Below are positions 1 through 9,361 of a DNA stretch of 64,000 nt, in pieces (the stretch's first letter is position 1; each line of letters starts with the position of its first letter). The stretch is from Brasilonema sennae CENA114 (GTDB taxonomy: Bacteria; Cyanobacteriota; Cyanobacteriia; Cyanobacteriales; Nostocaceae): NCBI RefSeq assembly GCF_006968745.1, contig NZ_CP030118.1:2926654-2990653 (forward strand), given 5' to 3'. The translations under genes and the position numbers were made by a program. The notes below the pieces were generated by a model. The model saw only the letters and a list, made by a program, of their open reading frames with translations. It ran no database searches and was not told the origin of the DNA.

Positions 1-1213
1 CTAAAATCGTGATCGCTTCCTTACGGCGTCTGGCTGTGAGAATAGCAGCTTCATTGAGCAAGTTTGCTAAATCTGCACCTGTAAAACCTGGGGTGCGGCG
101 AGCAATAACTTCTAAAGAAACGCTGGGGTCTAGTTTCTTGTTACGAGCGTGGACTTTTAAAACTTCCAAACGTCCTTTAACGTCGGGTGCATCGACAGTG
201 ACTTGTCTGTCAAATCGTCCGGGACGTAACAATGCTGCATCTAAAACATCAGGACGGTTGGTAGCAGCAATGATAATAATACCAGTGTTACCCTCAAAAC
301 CATCCATTTCGGTGAGCAGTTGGTTGAGGGTTTGTTCCCGCTCATCGTTTCCACCGCCGATACCTGCACCTCTTTGCCGTCCTACGGCGTCAATTTCATC
401 AATAAAGATGATACAGGGGGCGTTATCTTTTGCTTTCTTAAACAGATCGCGGACGCGGGATGCACCTACACCTACGAACATTTCTACAAATTCTGAACCA
501 GAAATGCTGAAGAATGGTACGCCTGCTTCACCAGCGATCGCCTTTGCAAGCAATGTCTTACCTGTTCCGGGAGGTCCAACTAACAGAACTCCTTTGGGAA
601 TGCGTGCACCTACAGCTGTGAATTTTTCTGGTTGTTTGAGGAAGGTGACAACTTCTTGCAGTTCTTCTTTGGCTTCTTCAATACCTGCAACGTCGTCAAA
701 CTTCACTCCAGTTTTTGCTTCCATCTGGAAGCGAGCTTTTGATTTTCCGAAGTTCATAGCTTGACCGGGACCACCAGGCATGTTACTAGAACGACGGAAC
801 AAAAAGAACAGCCCGGTAATCAATAAAATAGGAAAAATCAGATTACCCAACAGTCCCCAAATTGCCCCATCATTGCGCATCGGATGGGCGTCAAAACTAA
901 CTCCTTTTTCTTTGAGCTTGGTAATCAGTTCCGGAGAGTTAGAAGGCAAATCCACCCGTACCCGTTGTACGCGGTTTTCCAGTTCTGGATCGACGGCTTC
1001 CACGATCGCCGTCCTTCCGCCTTCATATAAATCAACGTTGCTTACCCGATCAGAGTCCAAGTATTCTAAAAAGCGACCATAAGTCATGCGGGTGGTGGCT
1101 GTATTCTTACTCATGTCTGTCGGAGTACCAGAAAAAGCTCCTTGCCAGAAGAAAAAGCCAATCACCAATGCAGGCAATGTCCAGAGTACTAGGACTCTCC
1201 AAGAGAATTTCAT
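1..1213 (-). CDS. ftsH: ATP-dependent zinc metalloprotease FtsH (5' part, truncated by window edge)
   Basis: FtsH is a membrane-anchored AAA+ protease that unfolds and degrades membrane and soluble proteins; in cyanobacteria one role is turnover of photodamaged D1. The minus strand from ATG at 1213 reads without stops to the window edge (404 codons). An N-terminal membrane segment ([20 protein letters not shown]) is followed by a periplasmic/lumenal stretch and a second hydrophobic segment. The AAA module then shows Walker A (GPPGTGKT), Walker B ([12 protein letters not shown]), the pore motif (FVGVG) and the second region of homology (RPGRFDR). The HEXXH protease domain lies beyond the window. 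Open frames on the plus strand here are antisense shadows. Family assignment is secure; which of the several cyanobacterial FtsH paralogues it is cannot be decided. Confidence 0.97.
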   Translation of the reverse strand, partial: MKFSWRVLVLWTLPALVIGFFFWQGAFSGTPTDMSKNTATTRMTYGRFLEYLDSDRVSNVDLYEGGRTAIVEAVDPELENRVQRVRVDLPSNSPELITKLKEKGVSFDAHPMRNDGAIWGLLGNLIFPILLITGLFFLFRRSSNMPGGPGQAMNFGKSKARFQMEAKTGVKFDDVAGIEEAKEELQEVVTFLKQPEKFTAVGARIPKGVLLVGPPGTGKTLLAKAIAGEAGVPFFSISGSEFVEMFVGVGASRVRDLFKKAKDNAPCIIFIDEIDAVGRQRGAGIGGGNDEREQTLNQLLTEMDGFEGNTGIIIIAATNRPDVLDAALLRPGRFDRQVTVDAPDVKGRLEVLKVHARNKKLDPSVSLEVIARRTPGFTGADLANLLNEAAILTARRRKEAITIL

Positions 1214-1753
1214 CTTAATTTTGCCTCTAGATGCATATACAACAAATCAACAGTCTACAGATAGAGTTATTCAAATCGATGTCTATAACAGCATTTTTTA
1301 TCCAATGTTATGACACACGATAAGCTTTTCGTTAGCGTCTGAGCTAACAAGCCAAAACATTATTAAGAATCTTCATTAAATTTAACTTAATTTTGCTTCA
1401 TTTTACTATGGGTATCTCATGTAAATATGCAAACCTGCGGGTAACGCTGCTTGGCTGTTAAGTTTATGTCAATAGCTCAAAATCATGCCATTTGCCGTTT
1501 GATAAGAAATGTATTGGAGATTTTATATAAATAAATACGGTTTCTCATGCTGTAGCTAGATGGAGGAAAATGGCTAAGAACCATATAGAGCTCAGAAGGA
1601 AGAGGTCTTTCAAGCTCAGTTCACAAATCGCTCAGTTGGATAATGTACAATGACACGCACAGGACAACATCCCCCACGAGTACAATTACGCCACCCACAA
1701 ATATCTGTGGTGACGCATTGTCCCCACATTATCCTTTCTTTTATCAGCGCACC
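1214..1753. other. Intergenic region upstream of ftsH
   Basis: This 540-bp AT-rich stretch should hold the ftsH promoter. It contains a small inverted repeat (GTTAGC at 1331-1336, GCTAAC at 1343-1348). A 27-codon plus-strand frame at 1570-1653 is preceded by GGAGGAAA (1562-1569), but nothing supports it as a gene beyond that spacing. No RNA gene was recognised. Confidence 0.5.
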
Positions 1754-2251
1754 CTACTTAATTTCTGTAATTCGTAGGGTATAAGGAAAGTACCTATCTT
1801 TTTTAAACGAACCAATCCACACATAGTATGTTCCTGGTAACCATTCTCCAATCATGCCAGGATTCTTGCCATCAAAATCGTCATTGCACCAGCTACCTCC
1901 AGGACCTCTAATAATTAAGGTGGTATCCTCAGGGCTTCTGACTTCTATTTTTAAGTAGTCAAATTTACTTGTTAGCTCAATAGTATGGTCTGGGTCTTCA
2001 TCAAAATATCCAGTGCAAGTCCCTGTGGGAGTTTCTCTTCTACCAGCAATTTCCCTCCCCGATATAGAACCGCCACTCACACCACGAACAATAAACGGAT
2101 CTGGAGAAAACTTTTGACCGATAACGACATCCTCAAAAAAGGGTGAGGACCTTTCCTGCGCATGAGATATTGTATTGATTGCTGACGCGATCGCCAGCAC
2201 CGCTACCATCAAAGATAATCTTATTCCCCGAGATATCTCTTTTGTCAGCAT
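1754..2251 (-). CDS. Small secreted protein of unknown function
   Basis: A 165-residue protein with a clear N-terminal signal peptide: a basic start, a hydrophobic core (LSLMVAVLAIASA) and a probable cleavage site after SHA near residue 30. The mature part is beta-rich with two cysteines (GTCTGYF and SWCNDDF) that could form a disulfide. The tail (GEWLPGTYYVWIGSFKKDRYFPYTLRI) has the shape of the beta-sandwich pre-peptidase C-terminal type domains found on exported proteins; that resemblance is inference. It stands alone between ftsH and a transposon remnant. Function unknown. Confidence 0.7.
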   Translation of the reverse strand: MLTKEISRGIRLSLMVAVLAIASAINTISHAQERSSPFFEDVVIGQKFSPDPFIVRGVSGGSISGREIAGRRETPTGTCTGYFDEDPDHTIELTSKFDYLKIEVRSPEDTTLIIRGPGGSWCNDDFDGKNPGMIGEWLPGTYYVWIGSFKKDRYFPYTLRITEIK

Positions 2252-2956
2252 TCCAAGAACATACTTTTTTAAGTCTTTTTAGAGACATGAATACTACACT
2301 CGAAGTTCCCAAGACAAGGATTTTTGACTTATTTTTTTACTTTTTAAATATCAAATAACTCATTAATAGGACTTACGCACACCCTACCAATTCTTGGCGT
2401 TCTTGGCGTCTTGGCGGTTCGATAAATTAATATTTTTGGCAATTTTTGCGTAAGTTCTGATTAATTGTCAATTCGCTGACTAAAGTAAAATGAGATTCAC
2501 AAGCACCAGGTGCAGATGAATGCACCCCCTACTATTACTACAGCAGTTTTCAGTTGGTCATACCAATTGGAGTTGGGTAAAACTCATGTAAAAATCCAGT
2601 AACTTATGTCTAGAGGACACGCTTGTTAAAATAGAAAAACTACCCATCAAATTGAGCGAAGACTGGGTTTTATATGTAGAAATTGAGGGGATCATCCCAA
2701 ATGTGTAAGTTTATTTTATTTTGTAGTGCCAAGAGTTGCGCCGGAGGGAGACCCTCCCGCAGCGCGCTTACTCACCGTTTTTTGTGCAAAATTGGCCTGC
2801 TCCCAAATTGAGCACGTTCCCAAAGCATAATTGCTGCTAACTGCTATATAAATCCTAGACAAGTCTAGACATTACTTCTTTCTTCATCGGGAGCATGGGA
2901 GCGGTTAGCCCTCAGAAAGCATTCACGCCAAAGCCCTGCGCGATACGCCACATGCT
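2252..2956. other. Intergenic region with MITE-like repeat and IS605 flank
   Basis: About 700 bp without a convincing gene. It holds an inverted-repeat element (2368-2458), a copy of a GGAGGGAGACCCTCC-type interspersed repeat (about 2741-2770), and the sequence just downstream of the tnpB stop. In IS605-type elements that last stretch specifies the transposon right end and the omega RNA. Confidence 0.5.
2368..2458. repeat. MITE-like inverted repeat, GGACTTACGCA termini
   Basis: The left arm AGGACTTACGCA (2368-2379) and right arm TGCGTAAGTTCT (2447-2458) are inverted copies with one mismatch, enclosing about 67 bp. The same terminal motif bounds another short segment at 25538-25653. The interior has no coding capacity, so this is best read as a non-autonomous element or a dispersed palindromic repeat. 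Confidence 0.6.
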
Positions 2957-4048
2957 TTAAGCCGGGGGAACCCTAGTCGAGCAGTGGCTCAAATTGATTG
3001 CTGCGTTTAAATCCCTATCTATTACATGTCCACAATGTTTACATGAATAGACACGTTCACTTAATGATAGGGATTCTTTCTTGCAACCACAATTACTACA
3101 AGTTTTAGAAGATGGATACCACCTAGACGCCAAAACTAGCTTGCTTCCAAACTTCTTGCATTTGTATTCAAGTTGTCTTTTGAATTCATGGAATCCGCAA
3201 TCAGCTATGGATTGAGCAAGCTTACGATTTTGCATCATACCCGAAACATTTAAGTCCTCAATTACTATCGCAGCGTGGTTTTTGCATAAGTAGTTGGTGA
3301 CTTTATGAAGTGAATCTTTGCGAATGTTTGAAACTCGGTTATGATGCTTTGCTAATTTAATCTTTGACTTGTGACGATTGCTACTGCCTTTAGTTTTTCG
3401 ACAATGAGCCTTAGACAATCGTTTAAGTTTTTGGATAAACTTCAAGTAGGCTTTTGGATTAGGGAACGTAACACCAGTACTAAGTGTAGCCAGTTCTTTT
3501 ATTCCTAAATCCACGCCTACAACATCTACTAACTTTGACGTAATCTCAGTTTCGGCTTCATATGCAAAAGCAATGTACCAGTCATCAGCTATTCGGGATA
3601 TTGATAGTTTGGTAGTTGTTGTATGAGGTAAACCTTCATAAGTTTTGACCCAACCAATGGTCGGGAGCTTAACGCGCATACCACCTACAAGTATAGGTTT
3701 ACCACCTGCATCAATAGTGAAAGAATCATTCTGACCTTTCTTTTTGAATTTTGGATACCCGCCCAGCCCTTTAAAAAATCGGTCGTAAGCTGCGCCTAAT
3801 TGGTCAAAAGCATATTGAGTGATTTTTTGACAAATTCCTTTTTCCTTAATCCATTCCAGCGAAGTCTTAACTCAGTTGTTAAAGAACTTTTTGAGAAGAA
3901 ATTTGTTTGGCTTATATCCATCTTGATATAAATTTTGCCAAGTCGCCAAACCCCAGTTGTAGGTGAAACGCGCAATACCTGCGTGCTTACTCATTATGGT
4001 TTTTTGCTCGCTTGTCAGTTTTAACTTTGTTTTGATGGATAAAAGCAC
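2957..4048 (-). pseudogene. tnpB: TnpB (IS200/IS605 OrfB) with in-frame stop
   Basis: TnpB is the RNA-guided nuclease of IS605-type transposons. From GTG at 4048 the minus strand reads LLSIKTKLKLTSEQK, then SKHAGIARFTYNWG, typical of the N-terminus. A TGA at 3874-3872 (codon 59) interrupts it, after which the same frame continues to 2957 with no shift. TnpB proteins commonly have Trp-Val-Lys at this point, so TGG to TGA is the simplest explanation. The rest is well kept: the RuvC-like segments (VVGVDLGIKELATLS, AAIVIEDLNVSGM), the four-Cys zinc ribbon (CSNCGCKKE...CKHCGHV) and DRDLNAA. Reinitiation at ATG 3679 would give a 240-residue C-terminal piece containing all catalytic motifs. No tnpA is nearby. 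Confidence 0.85.
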
Positions 4049-4144
4049 AGTTCGGCTCCGCTCACTGTAAATTGTTCGACCTCAACACTTGTAATATATG
4101 TGAATAGAGTAACATATACAATTCAAATCCATGCCATTCCATAA

Positions 4145-4318
4145 AAAAATAAACTTGGTGCGACTTCTTTAAATGCTGAACCTTTTGATAAGACACCTGT
4201 GTGTTTCAACGTGCGAAAAGGAGTCAGGGAAAAGCTAAAAACCGTCCCAGACTGGAAGGAACGGTTAAGGAAGTTTGTAGATGATTTCATCGAAAAAGAT
4301 GGGGATGGCTGTCAATAA
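4145..4318 (+). pseudogene. Remnant of a small gene lacking its start
   Basis: Open frame of 57 codons with protein-like composition but no ATG: it begins directly after a TAA at 4142-4144. The sequence (KNKLGATSLNAEPFDKT, VCFNVRKGVREKLKTV, PDWKERLRKFVDDFIEKDG) looks like a basic helical domain with an acidic tail. GTG within it (about 4199) could start a 39-residue piece. It sits between the decayed transposon and gltX, so loss of its 5' end during IS activity is plausible. Family not recognised. Confidence 0.35.
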
Positions 4319-4348
4319 ATGACAAACGTTGCCTAGGTTATTGGCGGC

Positions 4349-5797
4349 TTAGGACAACCTCACTTGTTTTACCGCCTCAATCAAACGCGGCTTGTCTAAA
4401 CCAATTTGATTCAAAAGTAACCAGGATTGGATTAAGTCAGGACCATGCAAATCTCCTGTTAAGCCAGCGCGAAGTGCTTTCATCACCACGCCTTTTTTGA
4501 CGTTTTGTTCTTTAACGACTTTCTTAATAATTTCTTGAGCGCTGGCTTGTGTGAGTTGATGATTTTCCAAAGCAGCAATAACACTGTTGAGGGTAGCTAC
4601 AGAACCTTCTTGTTTTAATTGAGCAGTTGCTTCATCACTAAATTCAACTGTTTCAACAAAAAACAGTTTGCTCATAGCCACTGCATCAACAAGGCGAGTC
4701 AAACTCGGACCAATTAAAACGACAAGCTCCTCTAACCAAGCACGGTCACGTCCTTGTGTCAATGGATATCCTGCTTCTTCCCAGAATGGAATGAGCAAAT
4801 CTGTCAGCTTATCCACTGACATATTGTGAAGATACTGACTGTTTATCCAATCCAGCTTCGCCCAGTCGAATTTTGCCCCGGCTTTATTAACACGCTCAAA
4901 ACTAAATAACTTAGCTGCTTCTTCCAAGGTGAAAATTTCCTGAGTCGAGTCTGGGGCTGACCAACCCAGTAGTGTCATATAATTCACCATAGCTTGAGCA
5001 ATAAAGCCCATTTGCTTAAAGTCAAAAATGGATGTGACTCCATCCCGCTTGGAAAGCTTGCGTCCTTCTTGATTCAAAATCAAAGGTGTATGGGCAAACT
5101 CTGGCATTTTTGCGCCAAAAGCTTCATACAGCAGAATTTGCTTCGCGGTGTTGGCGATGTGGTCTTCTCCGCGAATGACATGGGTAATTTGCATATCTAT
5201 GTCATCCACCACAACCGCAAAATTGTAGAGTGGGACACCAATACCATCTGCTGCGGCGCGAGCAATAACCATATCACCGCCTAAATCGCTACCTCGCCAA
5301 ACCATCTTTTCCCGTACCAGGTCATTCCAGACAATTTCCCGGTCGTCATCAATTTTGAAACGAATGACAAAGTTACGTCCTTCGGCTTTGTATGCGGCTT
5401 CTTGTTCTGGTGTAAGATTGCGGTGACGGTTATCGTAGCGCGGAGCTTCATTTCTAGCTTTTTGAGCCTCACGCAGCGCTTCTAATTCTTCTGGCGTGGT
5501 GTAGCAGCGATATGCAAGTTTTTTATCAAAAAGGGTTTGAACCGCACTTTTGTACATTTCCAGACGCTTAGTTTGGAAAAATGGTCCTTCATCCCATGTC
5601 AGTCCTAGCCAGCGCAGACCTTGGAAAATATTTTCGGTGTATTCGGGACGCGATCGCTCCAAGTCTGTGTCTTCAATGCGCAGAATAAACTGACCACCGT
5701 GGTGGCGGGCAAACAACCAGTTAAATACAGCTGTCCTTGCTGTTCCTATGTGTAGATTCCCAGTTGGACTGGGGGCTATACGGACTCTAACAGTCAC
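4349..5797 (-). CDS. gltX: Glutamyl-tRNA synthetase
   Basis: Charges tRNA-Glu (in cyanobacteria the non-discriminating enzyme also charges tRNA-Gln) and supplies Glu-tRNA for tetrapyrrole synthesis. 482 residues is normal length. The class I motifs are present: [10 protein letters not shown] at residues 9-18 (HIGH equivalent) and KLSKR near residue 250 (KMSKS equivalent), with the GEDH motif ([11 protein letters not shown]) between them. The start at 5797 places [13 protein letters not shown] at the N-terminus, as in homologues. A tRNA-Asp gene lies about 130 bp upstream on the same strand. Antisense frames inside are shadows. Confidence 0.98.
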   Translation of the reverse strand: MTVRVRIAPSPTGNLHIGTARTAVFNWLFARHHGGQFILRIEDTDLERSRPEYTENIFQGLRWLGLTWDEGPFFQTKRLEMYKSAVQTLFDKKLAYRCYTTPEELEALREAQKARNEAPRYDNRHRNLTPEQEAAYKAEGRNFVIRFKIDDDREIVWNDLVREKMVWRGSDLGGDMVIARAAADGIGVPLYNFAVVVDDIDMQITHVIRGEDHIANTAKQILLYEAFGAKMPEFAHTPLILNQEGRKLSKRDGVTSIFDFKQMGFIAQAMVNYMTLLGWSAPDSTQEIFTLEEAAKLFSFERVNKAGAKFDWAKLDWINSQYLHNMSVDKLTDLLIPFWEEAGYPLTQGRDRAWLEELVVLIGPSLTRLVDAVAMSKLFFVETVEFSDEATAQLKQEGSVATLNSVIAALENHQLTQASAQEIIKKVVKEQNVKKGVVMKALRAGLTGDLHGPDLIQSWLLLNQIGLDKPRLIEAVKQVRLS

Positions 5798-5929
5798 GGG
5801 CGTTCTCTCTCTTGTCTATATTTGTAAAGCACAACTCATTTAGCTTAATATTAAGCTTTCAGCAATAAGTGCTGAGTTCTGAATCACTTGTAACTCACTA
5901 CTCAGAACTCAGCACTCATAACTTTTAAC

Positions 5930-6002
5930 GGGACTGACGGGGCTCGAACCCGCAACTTCCGCCGTGACAGGGCGGTGCTCTAACCAATTGAACTACAGTC
6001 CC
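5930..6002 (-). tRNA. tRNA-Asp (anticodon GUC)
   Basis: The minus strand folds as a 73-nt cloverleaf. The acceptor stem GGGACTG/CAGTCCC spans 6002-5930. The D arm carries GTTC...GAGC, the anticodon stem is CCGCC/GGCGG with loop CTGTCAC (anticodon GTC), and the T arm is GCGGG-TTCGAGC-CCCGT. No CCA is encoded. Placed directly upstream of gltX. Confidence 0.97.
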
Positions 6003-6302
6003 TTAATTGGTCACTTTATTTATTATCACTATTCTCCTGAACATTGTCAAGCTTTTTTTGAAATTCGTTATTAGTTATTGAGTGATGATTCACAGGGAAC
6101 GCTTAACAGGGAACAGGGAACGCTTGACATACACTGTAGCTATGGCAGTCCTATTTGATTCGTGAAAAATATAGACAAGGAAACGAACCGCCAAGGACGC
6201 CAAGGACGCAAAGGAAAGAAAGAAGAAAGAAATATATAATTTTCACAAATGATTTAGGATTGCTATAGTTGAGCAAAAGTCTGTGGAGTAATCCTAATAT
6301 TA
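6003..6302. other. Intergenic region with short repeats
   Basis: About 300 bp without a gene. It has direct repeats of GAACAGGGAACGCTT (about 6096-6125) and the purine-rich 'ccaaggacgc' repeat (about 6187-6215) common in related genomes. Nothing else recognised. Confidence 0.4.
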
Positions 6303-7490
6303 TCAACGATTGAAATTGGGAACAAAACGCCGAAATAACCTGATAAGCGGTGGTTCCATCTTAAGTTTAAAGGCGAGTATCTGGGTTCGCTGAAGACGAT
6401 TAAAGTTATTATCGCTCACAAGGATTAATGAAAGCTGACCATCAGGTAGTTTTGAACCGAGAGTTAAGCCTTCGATATTATCTAGCGCTACATTTAATTT
6501 TCTCAAATCCAAAAGTAGCTCTTTCTTGGTGGGTTTAATTTTGTTAATATCAACAGCTAAAAGACTGTCGATATTATGAATGTCATCAGCACCTTCTAGA
6601 GAAATCTGATACAGGGCAATAGAAAACCCAAAGCCAGAAAAAGTCCGCTCTAAACTTAGGAAATGACCTTGATTATCCAGAGCCATTAAATCACTTAAAC
6701 CGCTGGCAAATTTAGGAGAAAAATTAAAAATTGGTGTGACAGCTTCAGTTTGATAAAGAAATTCTTTCTCTGGTTTATGAGTGAGTAAATTGTATTGCAA
6801 AATCCGGCAAGGACTACTGACTTTTGGTTTGGCTTCTGGACCATCTTGAATCAGAGCATTTTCTGTGGCTGTAAACAAAGATTTGTTGTTGGGTGTGATG
6901 GTCAGAGATTCAAAGGCTAAGTTGTTGCGGACACCTTGTTTACGACTTTTATCTGGCAAAAACTTGTTGGGTATTGGTAGTGTATTCAAAACTTTTCCAG
7001 AAGAAAGGGAAAATTCTTTCAGAAAAGGCGTTATTTGTTTCAAATTATCACCTTCAGAAGAAATATAAACAGTTTCGTGGTTAGTTAAGGTGATGCCTTC
7101 TGAATCGATAGTACCAGTCGGGAAAGTTTGACTACTTTCATTTAAGAGTGTCGTGACACCAAGAGGGACAACTTTATCATTTGTTAGTGTTCCATTGCTT
7201 AGGTCAATTTTTAATGTATAGAAGCGAGCCGCAGCTTTTTCGCTGCGATCATCAGATATCGTGTAATAAAGTTGTTTTTTGGCATCGTACGTTATTCCAG
7301 AAAGCCCTCCCATGGGAGTTTTTTTGAAAGTGTAATCAGTGGGAAAAGTTACAGAACTAATAAAATCTATTCCAGTTATGGGATAATTTGGGGCAGGGAT
7401 GTTAATGATAAAGATGCTGAGAAGAATTAGAATAGGAATAAAAAAGAAAAGAATGCGTGGAAACTTCAAAAGTTTTTTGAGGTGCTGCAT
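6303..7490 (-). CDS. Phytase-like/esterase-like beta-propeller protein
   Basis: 395 residues with an N-terminal hydrophobic anchor (residues 10-31, FPRILFFFIPILILLSIFII) and then an extracytoplasmic domain. The pattern GGLSGITYDAKKQLYYTISDD followed by AARFYTLKIDL, DSEGIT and FESLTITPNN is characteristic of the phytase-like domain family annotated as 'esterase-like activity of phytase family'. Members are exported, but their substrates are poorly known. It stands alone. Start at 7490 puts the anchor at the correct distance. Activity should not be assumed from the family name. Confidence 0.8.
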   Translation of the reverse strand: MQHLKKLLKFPRILFFFIPILILLSIFIINIPAPNYPITGIDFISSVTFPTDYTFKKTPMGGLSGITYDAKKQLYYTISDDRSEKAAARFYTLKIDLSNGTLTNDKVVPLGVTTLLNESSQTFPTGTIDSEGITLTNHETVYISSEGDNLKQITPFLKEFSLSSGKVLNTLPIPNKFLPDKSRKQGVRNNLAFESLTITPNNKSLFTATENALIQDGPEAKPKVSSPCRILQYNLLTHKPEKEFLYQTEAVTPIFNFSPKFASGLSDLMALDNQGHFLSLERTFSGFGFSIALYQISLEGADDIHNIDSLLAVDINKIKPTKKELLLDLRKLNVALDNIEGLTLGSKLPDGQLSLILVSDNNFNRLQRTQILAFKLKMEPPLIRLFRRFVPNFNR

Positions 7491-8128
7491 TGTGAGTCAT
7501 TGCTAAACAGTGAAAATCACAAACAAGATATCATGGTTAAGCAAATACGCATTTTTATTGCAAATTTTTTCGTAGTCGATGGGTTTGAGCGCTACGCAGC
7601 AGATTTGAGCATACCGCTTGCCTCAGAGCAAAACTGAACGGGAACGGGGCGGGGTCGCTATTGTCAGCAGCATTGAGTTGCAAGTTTGTATTTGTATAAA
7701 TTTTGACTTTTAAACGAAATCATATCATGTTCGGTAAATTACTTACAATTCAAGCCCAATTTATACAGCCATTTTCAGGAAAATAGACCATAGTCGTGGG
7801 AGTGCATGCCATTACGGCCTTACAAACGCTGTGGTTCATTTAGGTGAAAACTGCTGTAATCTACCATGCTAGCAATACCAACTCCCCTTCTATTTGTATT
7901 GCTGGAGTCTTGATTTAAAAGATTGCCCTAAAGCCTTGGTCAAAGAATTAAAGATTTAATAAAGGTATATCTCTTTTGTAGAATTGACTCTGTTATATAA
8001 TGTAGGATTTTTGACGTAGTAAAGTTGTATTGACAATTACTAAATACAATTACGTAAATGAGAACACAACGTTATTGTCTAAAGTTTGCTCAAAGAACTC
8101 GTAAAAGTTAGCACTTGAGGGCTTTTTA
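7491..8128. other. Intergenic region between divergent genes
   Basis: About 640 bp between the divergent phytase-like and DUF4394 genes; both promoters must lie here. No RNA gene, coding frame or strong palindrome was recognised. A GAGG ribosome-binding site for the downstream gene lies at 8117-8120. Confidence 0.4.
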
Positions 8129-9013
8129 ATGAAACTTAATCGGTTTAGAACAGTCATATCCGCACTGGCTGTAGTCACGATATTTAATCTGGTCAGTGAT
8201 ACCAAACCTGCGGCTGCTTTGGGTTTGGTTGGTCTAACTGACAACAACAATCTAGTTCTTTTTGACTCCGATAATCCCACCGCTACTACCAATGTCTCAA
8301 TCACTGGGGTCACTGGTCGCGTGTTGGGCATTGACCGTCGTCCAGCTAACAATCAAATCTATGGTTTGTCAGATACCAATAACATTTACACCATTAACCC
8401 GTTTAGTGGTGCTGCTACTTTCGTAAGTCAACTTTCCACTCCATTCACTGGAGGCTTTGTTTCCGGAGTAGACTTCAACCCAGTGCCTGATCGCCTACGG
8501 GTCGTCGGTGGCAATGACCAGAACCTGCGCATCAATGTGGATACTGGCGCGGTCATTGTTGATGGAACACTGAACCCTGGGGACCCCAACATTACTGGTG
8601 CAGCTTACACCAATGCAGATAATGACCCGACCACCGGAACTACGCTGTACGACATTGACTACATCAGTGACGCATTATTTATACAGAACCCGCCGAATAA
8701 TGGCACCTTGCAAAGGGTAGGCTCCCTCGGTATCGACATCGACTCAAGAGGAGGGTTCGACATCTTCACACAAAATGGGGTGAATACTGCCGTTGCGGCA
8801 CTGACTCCAGTCAATTCAAATGGCTCCAATCTATACAACATCAACTTGTCTACAGGTGCTGCTACGCAAATAGGCACCATCGGCGATGGTAGTAGGAAAA
8901 TCGTAGGAGTGACAGCTCAGCCTGTCCCTGAGTCTAGTTTTGCCCTTGGTGTGCTCACTGCTGGTATTGCTCTATTAGGTCGCTGCCGTCGTCGTCTGAA
9001 GTCGGTCATTTAG
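8129..9013 (+). CDS. DUF4394 protein with PEP-CTERM-type sorting tail
   Basis: 294 residues. A signal peptide (residues 1-30, ending KPAAA) leads into tandem DUF4394 modules marked by GLTDNNNLVLFD, TGRVLGIDRRPANNQIYGLSD, GVDFNPVPDRLRVVG and NLRINVDTG. The C-terminus (VPESSFALGVLTAGIALLGRCRRR) has the VPE motif, hydrophobic helix and basic tail of PEP-CTERM sorting signals recognised by exosortase-like systems. It is probably exported, cell-envelope associated and of unknown role. The ATG at 8129 has a GAGG about 8 nt upstream. Confidence 0.88.
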   Translation: MKLNRFRTVISALAVVTIFNLVSDTKPAAALGLVGLTDNNNLVLFDSDNPTATTNVSITGVTGRVLGIDRRPANNQIYGLSDTNNIYTINPFSGAATFVSQLSTPFTGGFVSGVDFNPVPDRLRVVGGNDQNLRINVDTGAVIVDGTLNPGDPNITGAAYTNADNDPTTGTTLYDIDYISDALFIQNPPNNGTLQRVGSLGIDIDSRGGFDIFTQNGVNTAVAALTPVNSNGSNLYNINLSTGAATQIGTIGDGSRKIVGVTAQPVPESSFALGVLTAGIALLGRCRRRLKSVI

Positions 9014-9361
9014 TCACACTTTACTTCATACCAATTTGAAAAAAGAATGCAACACATGGATAAAACCCCTCCCTAACCCTCCCCTTAGTAAGCAGGGCTG
9101 TTTCATTCCCTCAAAGGCTCATAATGTCAAGGCTTTGTGAAGCGCAATTGCTCTAATTTTTCTGGAGAATCATTGAATTTTTTGGATCAAAATGTAGGTT
9201 TTCTATCACTTCTGTCCCAAAAATCATCGCGCTACGTATTGACAAATCCTCCCTCCTTATTGAATGAAACAGCCCTGCCCTTTGGTAAGGGGAGCTAGTG
9301 CGTTGGGGTGAGATCAGCGCAGCAAGAGGGTCTCCCTCCAGAGTAACTTCTGTGCGGGGGT
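9014..9361. other. Intergenic region occupied by an inverted-repeat element
   Basis: Most of this stretch is the 187-bp inverted-repeat element at 9092-9278, flanked by CCTTAGTAA-like and TTGGTAAGG-like sequences and a GAGGGTCTCCCTCC repeat (9328-9341). No gene is seen. Confidence 0.5.
9092..9278. mobile_element. MITE-like element with perfect 17-bp terminal inverted repeats
   Basis: GCAGGGCTGTTTCATTC (9092-9108) and its exact reverse complement (9262-9278) enclose 153 bp with no long open frame. This is the structure of a non-autonomous transposable element. A diverged relative with TTTCATTC/GAATGAAA inner ends lies at 19061-19259. No convincing target duplication was identified. Confidence 0.65.

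Noticed and set aside
9..1313. Three plus-strand open frames over ftsH
   Set aside because: Their complement encodes unmistakable FtsH with AAA motifs; the plus frames are antisense shadows.
1570..1653. 27-codon ORF preceded by GGAGGAAA
   Set aside because: The SD-like site is only about 3 nt from the ATG and nothing else supports it; kept only as a note in the intergenic entry.
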